Shown here one piece after another: positions 53,804 through 62,592 of a DNA stretch of 64,000 nt. Source of the DNA: Lentibacillus sp. JNUCC-1 (GTDB taxonomy: Bacteria > Bacillota > Bacilli > Bacillales > Amphibacillaceae). The position numbers and the translations under genes are program-made. The stretch lies in NCBI RefSeq assembly GCF_009741735.1, contig NZ_WHOH01000001.1, forward strand, positions 682,001-746,000. The letters are read 5' to 3'. Each line of letters opens with the position of its first letter. The first letter of the stretch is position 1. The notes beneath the pieces were generated by a model. The model was not told the DNA's origin, did not search any database, and was given only the letters and a program-made list of their open reading frames with translations.

Positions 53804-54224
53804 AAACTGCGAACTAAATAGGCGGTTTTTTGACTGCCATTAAGCACTCTATATGTTTAAACGAGCACCGTGATTTGCGCTGCGGGAAGTCGCTTTCCGC
53901 GGGCACGGCCTCAGTCTCCTCGCTCGCAAAGACCGCTCACTGTGGGGTCTTCGGACTCGTGCTGTTCCCGCAGGAGTCGACTTCCCTCCGCTCCAATCAC
54001 TTTATGTAATATAGTGGCTTGGACGATTTTACTCACATAAGAGTTAGAGAATAACCTCTCATACCTAGCTCGGGGAAAACACGGAGACTCCTGTGGGAGA
54101 AAAAGCCTAGATGAGACCCCGGAGCGCGCAGCGCGAGGAGGCTCATCAGCGCCCACTGGACGCGGAGTGTTTTCCCCGAGCGGTTGCCAGAAGCAGTCAT
54201 AAAGTTTTTTCTAGTTCGCAGTTT
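53804..54224 (+). repeat. composite palindromic repeat, copy R4 (complete, with flanking inverted repeat)
   Basis: Best preserved copy. U1 (53870-54000, 131 bp) has arms gtgatttgcgctgcgggaag and cttccctccgctccaatcac. A 67-bp linker follows, then U2 (54068-54181) with perfect 15-bp arms GCTCGGGGAAAACAC and GTGTTTTCCCCGAGC. The whole is enclosed by AAACTGCGAACTA (53804-53816) and TAGTTCGCAGTTT (54212-54224), exact complements, giving a 421-bp MITE-like unit. Open frames crossing it are not genes. No gene was seen in 53708-54286. Confidence 0.82.
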
Positions 54225-54286
54225 GTGTCTACTATTCGTTAAAGATTCTGATTGTGAAAGCATTAATTTTTCAAAAAAAAACCCTT

Positions 54287-55291
54287 CTACAAAAAAGGGA
54301 GCAGTTGTAGTCCTGTGAATATGATGGCTCCGAGTAGGGCGGTGACTGGGAGGGTGATGACCCAGGTGACGATCATGCGCTGGGCGGTGCCCCAGTTGAC
54401 GCCTTTCACACGATGAGAAGCCCCTACACCCATAATGGCTGAAGAAATAACATGTGTGGTGCTCACCGGCAAATGAATCAACGTGGCACCGAGAATCGTG
54501 GCGGCGCCGGTCACATCAGCAGCAACACCGTTGACAGGGCGAATTTTCATGATTTTGCCGCCAACGGTTTTGATAATCCGCCAGCCGCCGACTGAAGTCC
54601 CGAGCGCCATTGCCGTGGCACAGCTGAATTGCACCCAGAACGGGACATCTGTTGTCGTGTGCATACCACCGACAATCAATGCCATCGTGATAATCCCCAT
54701 CGATTTCTGGGCGTCATTTGTCCCATGAGCATATGATTGAACGGCGGCTGTGAGAATCTGCACCCGACGAAATTGCTTGTTCGTTTTGGCGAGGTTTCGA
54801 TTTTTAAACACTATTTTGATGATCGTATAAATAATATAGCCGGCCACAAAGGCAATAAGCGGTGATGCTAACAGCCCCTCGATAATCGATATAAAGCCGC
54901 TGTACTGCACAGCATTGAAGCCGTCTGACGCTATTACGCTTCCTGCAATCGCACCAATAATCGCATGCGATGAACTGCTCGGAATGCCGAACACCCATGT
55001 CACGAGATTCCAGATGATTGCGGCAATCAATGCAGCCAGAATCACGGTTGTGCCATTTTCCAGATCGAACGGATTGGCGATACCGCTTGTGATTGTCTGA
55101 GCAACACCAGTGAACGTCAGCGCCCCCAGAAAGTTCATCGACGCTGCAAGCATAATCGCCCGCCTAGGGGGCAGCGCCTTCGTGGACACAGATGTCGCGA
55201 TGGCGTTGGCTGTATCATGAAAGCCGTTGATGAAATCAAATATAAGTGCAAATATAACGATGCAAATAACAACCAAAAGTAAACTGTCCAT
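54287..55291 (-). CDS. low-affinity inorganic phosphate transporter, PiT family
   Basis: About 334 aa with roughly ten membrane segments. The duplicated PiT signature is visible: FDFINGFHDTANAIATSVST near the N-terminus and SYAHGTNDAQKSMGIITMAL in the second half. It should move phosphate (as metal-phosphate or with H+/Na+). ATG 55291 is preferred over TTG 55300 on spacing from AAGGGG. It follows the DUF47 gene by about 18 bp, a standard PiT-DUF47 operon. Confidence 0.92.
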   Translation of the reverse strand: MDSLLLVVICIVIFALIFDFINGFHDTANAIATSVSTKALPPRRAIMLAASMNFLGALTFTGVAQTITSGIANPFDLENGTTVILAALIAAIIWNLVTWVFGIPSSSSHAIIGAIAGSVIASDGFNAVQYSGFISIIEGLLASPLIAFVAGYIIYTIIKIVFKNRNLAKTNKQFRRVQILTAAVQSYAHGTNDAQKSMGIITMALIVGGMHTTTDVPFWVQFSCATAMALGTSVGGWRIIKTVGGKIMKIRPVNGVAADVTGAATILGATLIHLPVSTTHVISSAIMGVGASHRVKGVNWGTAQRMIVTWVITLPVTALLGAIIFTGLQLLPFL

Positions 55292-55309
55292 ACAATACAA
55301 GACCCCTTA

Positions 55310-55933
55310 TTATGCGTTTTTCATGATGATGCTTTGCAGGACACTGGCCACATCTTGAAAACGGTCGGCGATCTCTTCCAGCGTTTCGTAGATCTCTTTA
55401 TATTGAATCACCTTAATCGCATTCGTTTCTTTTTGGAACAGATCCTTCATCGACGAGCGGTATAACTCGTCACATTTGCTTTCATATTCCTTGATCTGTA
55501 TCGCATGCTGTTCAATGTCTTCCAATTTGCTATCAGCCAACAGTTCCAACGACAGCACAATTTCCTTTGCAGACTTCTGGATATAATCCGTAAAGGCATC
55601 CATATAATCATCAGAAGACAGCACCTGGTGAATATCCATCAGCGCAGAGAATTCTTCCATCCCGTCAAGTACGTCATCCAGATTCATTGTCAACTGCATA
55701 ATATCCTCACGCTCGATCGGTGTAATAAACACCTGATTCAAGTCACTGATAATATCATGCACCTTGTCATCCGCTTCCGACTCATACCGCTTCATGGTGT
55801 TTGCAAATTCCAGCAGGGTCTTGGGATCCTTGACCTTGAACGTCAGAAAATAATCTGCAGCTTCATCCAAATGCTTCCCAAAATCCAGCAAATACGTCAT
55901 AATCTTGTCCGGCTTTTGATTAAAAATACCCAC
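55310..55933 (-). CDS. DUF47 family protein (YkaA/PhoU-like)
   Basis: About 207 aa, all-helical PhoU-like fold. Conserved ERYESEADDK-type motif (KRYESEADDKVHDIISDL), TPIEREDIMQLTMNLDDVLD and ADRFQDVASVLQSIIMKNA. Proteins of this family accompany PiT transporters and are thought to modulate them. GTG 55933 is the likely start because GGGAGG lies 7 bp before it. First gene of the phosphate operon. Confidence 0.9.
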   Translation of the reverse strand: MGIFNQKPDKIMTYLLDFGKHLDEAADYFLTFKVKDPKTLLEFANTMKRYESEADDKVHDIISDLNQVFITPIEREDIMQLTMNLDDVLDGMEEFSALMDIHQVLSSDDYMDAFTDYIQKSAKEIVLSLELLADSKLEDIEQHAIQIKEYESKCDELYRSSMKDLFQKETNAIKVIQYKEIYETLEEIADRFQDVASVLQSIIMKNA

Positions 55934-56112
55934 GCCAAGACCTCCCATTTTGAAAGTAACCTAAAACTCATTATGTACCCGACTTACTTGAAATATTATA
56001 CGCTTCATCAAAAGAACTTTCCAGAACTGATCGAAGTAAAAATGCTTGGCTGTCGTTGGAAAATTCCAGGTAACGAAGGACCGGGGTGAGGTGAATCGCT
56101 TTCATTCAACAT

Positions 56113-56152
56113 GTAAAAAAACGCTTGGATAGGTTATGCCTGATCCAAGCGT
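56113..56152. terminator. bidirectional intrinsic terminator
   Basis: ACGCTTGGAT (56121-56130) with ATCCAAGCGT (56143-56152), flanked by an A-run on the left and a T-run on the right. It ends the transcript of the 74-aa membrane protein gene on the minus strand. Confidence 0.85.
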
Positions 56153-56175
56153 TTTTCATTTTTGCTTCCTTTAGT

Positions 56176-56400
56176 TTAAAATAACTGAGCAAGAAAATCC
56201 CTAATTTGCACACTGAAAGCCAGGATTAGAATCAACGATATCACCATGAAAAATACAATCGTAGGTGCAGCATTTGATTTGGCATCTGTTTCTTCGTCAC
56301 CCTGGTAAGCTTTTACCAATTGACGCATCCCAAGTGATGCCAATCCAAATAACATCGCTCGCATCAACATAGCCCCCACTTTTTTCACACGATACACCAC
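56176..56400 (-). CDS. small membrane protein, 74 aa
   Basis: Two hydrophobic stretches are visible: MLMRAMLFGLASLGMRQLV and IVFFMVISLILILAFSVQI, separated by a charged loop YQGDEETDAKSN. I do not recognise a family. The start is uncertain: GTG 56400, an internal GTG, or an ATG about 10 codons in are all possible, with only AAGGG as a ribosome site. It stands alone with its own terminator. Confidence 0.55.
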   Translation of the reverse strand: MVYRVKKVGAMLMRAMLFGLASLGMRQLVKAYQGDEETDAKSNAAPTIVFFMVISLILILAFSVQIRDFLAQLF

Positions 56401-56588
56401 CCTTACATATATAAATGTTATCTATGATGTACACTCTACATGTATTTTAACACAAATCCGTGAAAACTTCCTGTTGTTTCTTTAAAATTCTGCCAAATTA
56501 AAGTGGTATTACTTTTACCAATAGCGTCTGGGAAGATTATTATGTGTGAATCAGACTTAATGCGGGCTTAGTGAAATGGGTAGGCGTG

Positions 56589-56768
56589 TTCAATCTGATA
56601 TTTGCACACTCATTTCCTGTTATGCACATTCAATCCCATATATGCACACTCGTTTCCCGTTATGCACATTCAATCTCATATTTGCACATTCGTTTCCCGT
56701 TATGCACATTCAATCCTATATATGCACATTCGTTTCTCGTTATGCACATTCATTCCCATATATGCACA
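56589..56768. repeat. tandem array, nine 20-bp units of two alternating types
   Basis: Type A ttcaatcccatatatgcaca and type B ctcgtttcccgttatgcaca alternate strictly A B A B A B A B A from 56589, giving a 40-bp double unit. The core tgcaca is invariant; the rest varies at few sites. All three forward frames stay open through it, which creates false ORFs. It lies just beyond the 3' end of the ABC exporter operon and its terminator. Same design as the array at 4342, but a different sequence. Nothing else is seen in 56401-56588. Confidence 0.88.
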
Positions 56769-56794
56769 TTCAACTTTTCCCCACACGGCCCCAC

Positions 56795-56824
56795 CAAAAA
56801 ACCCCCGGCAGCACCGGGGGTTTT
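56795..56824 (-). terminator. intrinsic terminator of the MarR-ABC operon
   Basis: CCCCCGG (56802-56808) with CCGGGGG (56814-56820). On the minus strand a T-run follows (plus A-run 56796-56801). Confidence 0.85.
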
Positions 56825-56836
56825 CCTAATCTCAAC

Positions 56837-58630
56837 CTAACTTGCTTCAACCTCTGCAAACTGGCTGTTATACAAGTCAGCGTAGAAGCCGTTTTGTTGG
56901 AGTAGTTCGTCATGTGTGCCTTGTTCAATCACATTCCCGTGATTCATGACGAGAATTTTGTCTGCGTCTTGAATCGTGGAGAGTCTGTGGGCGATGACAA
57001 AGCTGGTCCGCCCTTCCATAATCTTGTTCATGGCTTCTTGGATGAAGACTTCTGTCCGAGTGTCCACGCTGGAAGTCGCTTCATCAAGGATCATGATCGG
57101 CGGATCGGCCAATATGGCGCGTGCAATGGTCAAGAGCTGTTTTTGCCCTTGTGAAATGTTGGAGGCATCTTCATTTAACACCGTATCATAGCCACCGGGC
57201 AGTGTCCGGATGAATTGGTCGGCCCGGGCGGCTTTGGTAGCTTCAAGCACTTCTTCCTCTGAGGCATGTTCTTTTCCATATGCGATGTTATCGCGGATCG
57301 TGCCGTTAAACAGCCATGTATCCTGAAGCACCATGCCGAACTGAGCGCGCAGATCGTGCCGTGACATGGACTGAATATCGTCGCCGTCCACCTTGATCGA
57401 GCCGCCATTCACTTCATAAAAGCGCATGAGCAAGTTAATCATTGTCGTTTTTCCTGCACCGGTTGGACCAACGATGGCCACCGTTTGTCCTGGCTTGACA
57501 TCAATGTTTAAGTCTTTCATGAGTAGTTCGTCATCATAGCCAAACGCAACATGATCAAACGTGACCGCCCCTTCTGTCGGAGCCACATCTCCTGAAGATG
57601 TTTCAGGGACTTCTTCTTCCTCATCGAGCAAGTTGAAAACACGTCTGGCTGCAGCAATGGTTGCCTGAATGATGTTGGCGATGTTGGCGGTTTGGTTAAT
57701 CGGCTGGTTAAATTGTTTCGTATAGGTGATAAACGCCTGGATATCACCTATAGAAATCGCCCGCTGAATCACCAGCAGACCCCCGACAATGCTGATCACG
57801 ACATAGCTTAAGTTGCCGATGAATGTCATCATCGGATTGATAATGCCTGAGATGAACTGGGCTTTGCTTCCGGCTTCGTATAGCTCTTCGTTGACGTCAT
57901 CAAACGCTTTCTGGGCATATTTTTCCTGACCAAATGCCTTCACAACTTCATGGCCGGTGTACATTTCTTCAATATGGCCATTCAGATTGCCAAGCGTGTT
58001 TTGCTGATTGGTGAAGTAGCGCTGGGAACGCTCCAGAAATGGTTTAATCACAAACAGCGATAACGGAATACTGACGACAGCTATCAGCGTCAGAATCGGG
58101 CTGATGGTCAGCATCATAATCGTAATCCCGAGGAGCATGACCATGGAACGGATAAACTGGGTAATGCTTTGCTGCAGCGTATTGCCGATGGTGTCAATGT
58201 CGTTGATCACACGGCTGAGCGTATCCCCGTGGGAGTGGCTGTCATAATACTTGAGCGGCAGCTTTTTCAGCTTGCTAAAAATCTCCGCTCGTAAATCATA
58301 AACTGTGTTTTGTGCAACACTTGCCATTAAATACTGCTGCAGGAACGTGAACAGACTACTGAAAACATAGAGTCCTCCGAGCAAGAGGAGCATTTTTCCC
58401 ACTTTGGCAAAATCAATGCCCGTTCCTGTTCCAGTGAGCTGTGAATAGGCACCGTCGAAAACGACTGTAATCGTGTCACCCATCACTTTAGGACCTAAAA
58501 TGGCAAACAATGTACTTAAAATAACGGCGACCAGTACCACGAGCAAACGGTTGCGGCGCGGTGCCAGATAACGGAGGAGCCGCATCAGTGTTTTCATCGA
58601 TTGACCTTGTTGCTTCTTTTGTTTGCTCAT
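56837..58630 (-). CDS. ABC exporter half-transporter, second subunit (YfiC-like)
   Basis: 597 aa, permease fused to ATPase. Membrane segments lie in residues about 25-320. ATPase motifs: Walker A GPTGAGKTT, signature shifted to NISQGQKQLLTIARAI (the canonical LSGGQ Leu-Ser-Gly is replaced), Walker B PIMILDEATSSVD, H-loop VIAHRLSTI. One subunit with a degenerate signature is typical of heterodimeric multidrug exporters. Its start overlaps the stop of the partner gene by 4 bp. Substrate unknown, probably drugs or lipids. Confidence 0.9.
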   Translation of the reverse strand: MSKQKKQQGQSMKTLMRLLRYLAPRRNRLLVVLVAVILSTLFAILGPKVMGDTITVVFDGAYSQLTGTGTGIDFAKVGKMLLLLGGLYVFSSLFTFLQQYLMASVAQNTVYDLRAEIFSKLKKLPLKYYDSHSHGDTLSRVINDIDTIGNTLQQSITQFIRSMVMLLGITIMMLTISPILTLIAVVSIPLSLFVIKPFLERSQRYFTNQQNTLGNLNGHIEEMYTGHEVVKAFGQEKYAQKAFDDVNEELYEAGSKAQFISGIINPMMTFIGNLSYVVISIVGGLLVIQRAISIGDIQAFITYTKQFNQPINQTANIANIIQATIAAARRVFNLLDEEEEVPETSSGDVAPTEGAVTFDHVAFGYDDELLMKDLNIDVKPGQTVAIVGPTGAGKTTMINLLMRFYEVNGGSIKVDGDDIQSMSRHDLRAQFGMVLQDTWLFNGTIRDNIAYGKEHASEEEVLEATKAARADQFIRTLPGGYDTVLNEDASNISQGQKQLLTIARAILADPPIMILDEATSSVDTRTEVFIQEAMNKIMEGRTSFVIAHRLSTIQDADKILVMNHGNVIEQGTHDELLQQNGFYADLYNSQFAEVEAS

Positions 58631-60360
58631 GCGATTCCCTCCTCACCATATTGCGATTTGACGATTTCCCGATAGGTGTCGCTCGATTCCAGAAGTTCTT
58701 CATGGGTGCCGACACCTTTGACCTCGCCGTTGTCAAGCACAATAATCCGGTCTGCATCTGTAACAGAACTGACGCGCTGGGCGACGATCAGAATCGATGC
58801 CTCACTGACTTCCTCTTTCAATGCCTGGCGCAATTTCGCATCTGTTTTATAATCCAGAGCAGAGAAGCTGTCGTCAAACAGATAAACATCGGGACGGCGG
58901 ACGAGCGCGCGAGCAATTGCTAAACGCTGTTTTTGACCGCCTGAAAGGTTGCTTCCGCCTTGATCAATATGGGTGTCATATCCTTTTTCCAGCTCGGAAA
59001 TAAATTCGTCTGCCTGGGCGACTTGTGCAGCCCAACGTACTTCTTCCATTGTCGCGTCACTTTTTCCATACCGGATATTTTCAGCTATTGTGCCAGAGAA
59101 TAAGAAAGCTTTCTGCGGCACGAGGCCAATGCTCGAGCGGACATCGTCCTGAGGCACTTCCCGGATGTCAGCCCCATTGACGCGAATGGCGCCCTCACTG
59201 ACGTCATAAAAACGCGGAATGAGATTGACCAGTGTCGACTTGCCTGACCCGGTTCCACCGATCACGGCCGTCACTTCTCCAGGCTTTGAGGTAAAATCGA
59301 TATCGCTGAGTGCTGGCTCTTCTGCGTTTGGATAATAAAACGTGACATGATCAAATGCCAGCGCCCCTTTTTGCGAGGCATCTGCTGGTGCCGCGGCCGA
59401 CTTATTATCTGTAATCGACCGTTCTGTTTCAAGCACTTCATTGACACGATTTGCCGAAACAGCTGCACGCGGGAGCATCACAAACATCATCGACGCCATG
59501 ACAAGGGAGAACATGATTTGCATGACATACTGGATAAACGCCATCAGGTCGCCGATCGCCATGTTGCCGCCATCGATCCGCAAGCCGCCAAACCAGATGA
59601 TCGCCACAACAGTCAGATTCATCAGCAGCATCATGAGGGGCATGAGAAATGCCATCAATTTATTCACTTTGATCGTTACATCGGTCAGATTAAAGTTGGC
59701 TGTTTTCAAGCGTTCCGATTCCGCTGCTTCTTTATTAAAGGCCCGGATCACGCGTACACCGGTTAAATTTTCCCGCATAACGAGATTCAGCCGGTCAAGG
59801 CGCTTCTGAACAGCTTTAAACAGCGGCATTCCTTTTTTCAAAATCAATACAATCGCAGCGACAAGAAATGGCATAACGCCCAGTACCACAAGGGATAGCT
59901 TGGGGTCTTTTGATACAGCCATGATGATCCCGCCAACCATCATAAGCGGTGCCATAATAACCATACGGAGCAGCATCATCATGACGCGCTGGATTTGTGT
60001 GATGTCGTTGGTTGTGCGTGTGATGAGAGACGCGGTGCCAATTTCATCAAATTCACGAGAAGCAAAGGTCTGCACATGACTGAACACGTCCCGGCGAATG
60101 TCCCGGCCGTGTCCCATCGCGACTCTTGCTGAATAATAACTGGCCAAAACGGCAACACCAACAGCGAGTGCCGTGACCCCAAGCATTGCTGCACCGGTTT
60201 TCCAGATGTAGCCGATATCACCTTCAACAACACCGTGATCCACAATGTTTCCCATAAGTGTCGGAAGCAGGAGATTGGACATGGCCTGAAGAAAGACGAG
60301 CAGCACAACAAAGGCTACCATCCATTTATAAGGGGCTAGTTTTTTTAAAATAGCGATCAT
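58627..60360 (-). CDS. ABC exporter half-transporter, first subunit (YfiB-like)
   Basis: 577 aa, permease fused to ATPase. Walker A GGTGSGKSTL, canonical signature NLSGGQKQRLAIARAL, and a Walker B DVYLFDDSFSALD where the usual catalytic Glu is Asp, the mark of the non-catalytic site in heterodimeric exporters. The H-loop position reads IVAQRVSSV, with Gln in place of His, again typical. With the next gene it forms one transporter. It overlaps marR upstream by 4 bp (ATGA). Confidence 0.9.
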   Translation of the reverse strand: MIAILKKLAPYKWMVAFVVLLVFLQAMSNLLLPTLMGNIVDHGVVEGDIGYIWKTGAAMLGVTALAVGVAVLASYYSARVAMGHGRDIRRDVFSHVQTFASREFDEIGTASLITRTTNDITQIQRVMMMLLRMVIMAPLMMVGGIIMAVSKDPKLSLVVLGVMPFLVAAIVLILKKGMPLFKAVQKRLDRLNLVMRENLTGVRVIRAFNKEAAESERLKTANFNLTDVTIKVNKLMAFLMPLMMLLMNLTVVAIIWFGGLRIDGGNMAIGDLMAFIQYVMQIMFSLVMASMMFVMLPRAAVSANRVNEVLETERSITDNKSAAAPADASQKGALAFDHVTFYYPNAEEPALSDIDFTSKPGEVTAVIGGTGSGKSTLVNLIPRFYDVSEGAIRVNGADIREVPQDDVRSSIGLVPQKAFLFSGTIAENIRYGKSDATMEEVRWAAQVAQADEFISELEKGYDTHIDQGGSNLSGGQKQRLAIARALVRRPDVYLFDDSFSALDYKTDAKLRQALKEEVSEASILIVAQRVSSVTDADRIIVLDNGEVKGVGTHEELLESSDTYREIVKSQYGEEGIA

Positions 60361-60821
60361 GTTTCTTCATCTCCATCAAAATAAGATATAATATGCTGAT
60401 GCATATCGATCAATGCACTGAACTCTTCATCTGAAAACGACTCAACGGCGTTTTTGAAGCGATTATGAACCCCATTTTCCTGTGCCGTCATCTCCTGAAG
60501 CAGCGTTTGTCCGTGCGCGCTTAAAGACAAAACCATCTCACGGCGGTTGCCTTCTACATGGGTCCGTGTGAGTATTTCAGCCTGGACGAGTCCTTCTATG
60601 GCATGGCTCAGTGTGCTTTTTGGAAAATGTGTCCGGGCCTGCAGCTTTTTCTGTGGCATTTCTTTCTTATGGCGCATCAATATCATGATGGCAAATTGAG
60701 GGACAGAGAGAGCGTTGTCCATCGCAGTTTGTTTCACCTGCCCCATGATAGCCTTTTGCAGCTGCCAGAACGAATGCATAAGTTGAGAAGGCCGGTTGCT
60801 TTCCTGATGATCTTTATTCAT
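60357..60821 (-). CDS. MarR-family transcriptional regulator
   Basis: 154 aa winged-helix regulator. The DNA-binding part includes SVPQFAIMILMRHKKEMPQK, ARTHFPKSTLSHAIEGLVQA and the wing ILTRTHVEGNRREMVLSLSA. It heads the exporter operon, so it probably represses marR-ABC-ABC and perhaps the divergent MFS gene, with release by a toxic ligand. AGGTGAG precedes the ATG. Palindromes in the divergent promoter region are its likely operators. Confidence 0.9.
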   Translation of the reverse strand: MNKDHQESNRPSQLMHSFWQLQKAIMGQVKQTAMDNALSVPQFAIMILMRHKKEMPQKKLQARTHFPKSTLSHAIEGLVQAEILTRTHVEGNRREMVLSLSAHGQTLLQEMTAQENGVHNRFKNAVESFSDEEFSALIDMHQHIISYFDGDEET

Positions 60822-60854
60822 AGTCTCACCTGCTTTATATAATCAATTCGCTTG

Positions 60855-60905
60855 TCTAATCATTCGTAATTAGATAATCTAAAATAAAACAGTTCATAAT
60901 TGAAC
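60855..60905. promoter_or_regulatory. divergent control region with two palindromes (candidate MarR operators)
   Basis: TCTAATCATTCGTAATTAGA (60855-60874) is TCTAAT-N8-ATTAGA, and GTTCATAATTGAAC (60892-60905) is a near-perfect 14-bp palindrome. Both lie within 90 bp of the marR start and about 140-190 bp before the MFS start. Both have sizes usual for MarR sites. Confidence 0.5.
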
Positions 60906-61041
60906 CATCAGAATATATTAAACCTGTGAAGGGGGAAAGTCAAGAGGAAGTGTTTTGGTTCGGTTAACTATACATTCATGAAATAGGATGTTATTCTGTA
61001 CGAATCATATTGTAGTGTTGTGAAACGGGAAGGAGATTAAT

Positions 61042-62526
61042 GTGAGCGAAACAAGCGGATCACCCAATGTATCATGGGATTTACCAGCAAAACAAAAAGG
61101 CCTCATGATTGCGGCTTTACTGACAGGCGCATTCATGGGGATTATGAATGAAACACTTTTGGCAACAGCATTGCCATCGATTCAGGATTATTTTTCTATC
61201 ACACGTGGTGAAGTGCAGTGGATGACGACAGCCTTTTTAATGACAAATGGGATTATGATTCCCATATCAGCGTTTCTGATTGACCGATTTACCACCCGCG
61301 GTTTGTTCATGACAGCCATCGGGTTGTTTGGCGTGGGGACACTGATTGCTGCGCTTGCACCCCTGTATCCGGTGCTGCTGCTCGGTCGTGTGGTGCAAGC
61401 AGCAGGGTCCGGCATTATGCTGCCGCTCCTGATGACGGTTCTTTTGGCGATTATCTCAGTAGAACGCCGCGGGACAGCCATGGGACTGATCGGAATTGTC
61501 ATCGCATTCGGACCTGCAATTGGGCCGACGTTATCCGGCTGGCTGCTCGTCCATTTTAACTGGCATGCATTGTTCCTGACGATGCTACCCATTGTGGCGA
61601 TTACGATCACCATTGCGGCTTTATTCCTTAAAAATGTCACCGATTTGCGGCGACCGAAAATAGATATCTTGTCGATCATTTTATCCACGTTCGGCTTTGG
61701 AGCATTTTTATATGGCTTCAGTATTGCCTCAGAAAACGGCTGGGGCAGTCCAATTGTGATTGGGGCGATCGGAGGAGGTGTCATTGTAATAGGTCTGTTT
61801 ATCTGGCGCCAGTTGAAGCTTGAGACACCGATGCTGGAATTTAGGGTATTTCAATTTAGGATGTTTACCCTGGCCATTACCATTACGATGATGGTCCTCG
61901 TCTCGCTTATCGGCGCAGAGACCTTGCTGCCGCTGTTTATGCAAGATGCCCTCGGCTTTTCTCCGTTGAAATCAGGGCTGATGCTCTTGCCCGGTGCGAT
62001 TGTAATCGGGATCATGTCTCCGATTACCGGACGGCTGTTTGATAAATACGGGGCAAAGTGGCTTGCTTTACCGGGACTAGCTATTGTGACCGTGACGACG
62101 TTTCTGTTTACCGATTTGTCACCTGAAACGACATTTACATTTCTGACAATCGTCTATGCCGTGCGCATGTTTGGCCTGTCACTCACGTTAATGCCGGTTA
62201 TGACATCGGCGCTTAACCAGATGCCGCCAAAATGGTATGCCCACGGATCTGCCGTTGCAAATACCTTGCAGCAGATTTCAGCTTCTATCGGCACCGCGAT
62301 TCTCGTGACACTCACTGCCATGGGAGCGAAATATTATACAGTGGCAGAAGATGCGTCAGCAGGAATGGCAGAAAAACTGGCCCAAATCGCTGGGTTCGAA
62401 TGGGCCTTTATCGGCAGCACCGTCCTTGCCTTCATCGGCTTCGTGCTTGCCCTGTTCCTGCATCCACCCGAAAAAGAAAAAGCCATTGTGGGTGAGATTC
62501 ACGGACAAAACCCGCCACCCGCGTGA
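61042..62526 (+). CDS. DHA2-type MFS multidrug exporter (EmrB/QacA family)
   Basis: 494 aa with about 14 membrane segments. Motif A-like FLIDRFTTRGLFM, motif C-like GIVIAFGPAIGPTLSGWLL, and the N-terminal MNETLLATALPSIQDYFSIT are standard DHA2 features. The start is GTG 61042 after GGAAGGAG. Divergent from the MarR-ABC operon, so it may share its control. Its convergent neighbour is a paralogue of the same family. Substrate unknown; probably drugs, detergents or similar. Confidence 0.9.
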   Translation: MSETSGSPNVSWDLPAKQKGLMIAALLTGAFMGIMNETLLATALPSIQDYFSITRGEVQWMTTAFLMTNGIMIPISAFLIDRFTTRGLFMTAIGLFGVGTLIAALAPLYPVLLLGRVVQAAGSGIMLPLLMTVLLAIISVERRGTAMGLIGIVIAFGPAIGPTLSGWLLVHFNWHALFLTMLPIVAITITIAALFLKNVTDLRRPKIDILSIILSTFGFGAFLYGFSIASENGWGSPIVIGAIGGGVIVIGLFIWRQLKLETPMLEFRVFQFRMFTLAITITMMVLVSLIGAETLLPLFMQDALGFSPLKSGLMLLPGAIVIGIMSPITGRLFDKYGAKWLALPGLAIVTVTTFLFTDLSPETTFTFLTIVYAVRMFGLSLTLMPVMTSALNQMPPKWYAHGSAVANTLQQISASIGTAILVTLTAMGAKYYTVAEDASAGMAEKLAQIAGFEWAFIGSTVLAFIGFVLALFLHPPEKEKAIVGEIHGQNPPPA

Positions 62527-62547
62527 TTCGACAAAGTTCGGGAAGTG

Positions 62548-62586
62548 ACAGGCACCTTTCTTGTGAAAGGTGCCTGTTTTTTCTCT
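62548..62586. terminator. terminator between convergent MFS genes
   Basis: ACAGGCACCTTTC (62548-62560) and GAAAGGTGCCTGT (62565-62577) form a perfect 13-bp stem with loop TTGT, followed by a T-run on the plus strand. Confidence 0.9.
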
Positions 62587-62592
62587 TCATAT

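Noticed and set aside
53911..54263. Minus ORFs in the 54-kb intergenic region
   Set aside because: They lie wholly in the palindromic repeat R4.
4342..56768. CRISPR arrays at the two tandem-repeat sites
   Set aside because: Units are 20-21 bp, head to tail, with no spacers of constant length and no cas genes in the window.
56571..56905. Three plus-strand ORFs rich in YAHSF/MHIRF repeats
   Set aside because: They are readings of the 20-bp array in all three frames. They run into the terminator and the 3' end of the ABC gene.
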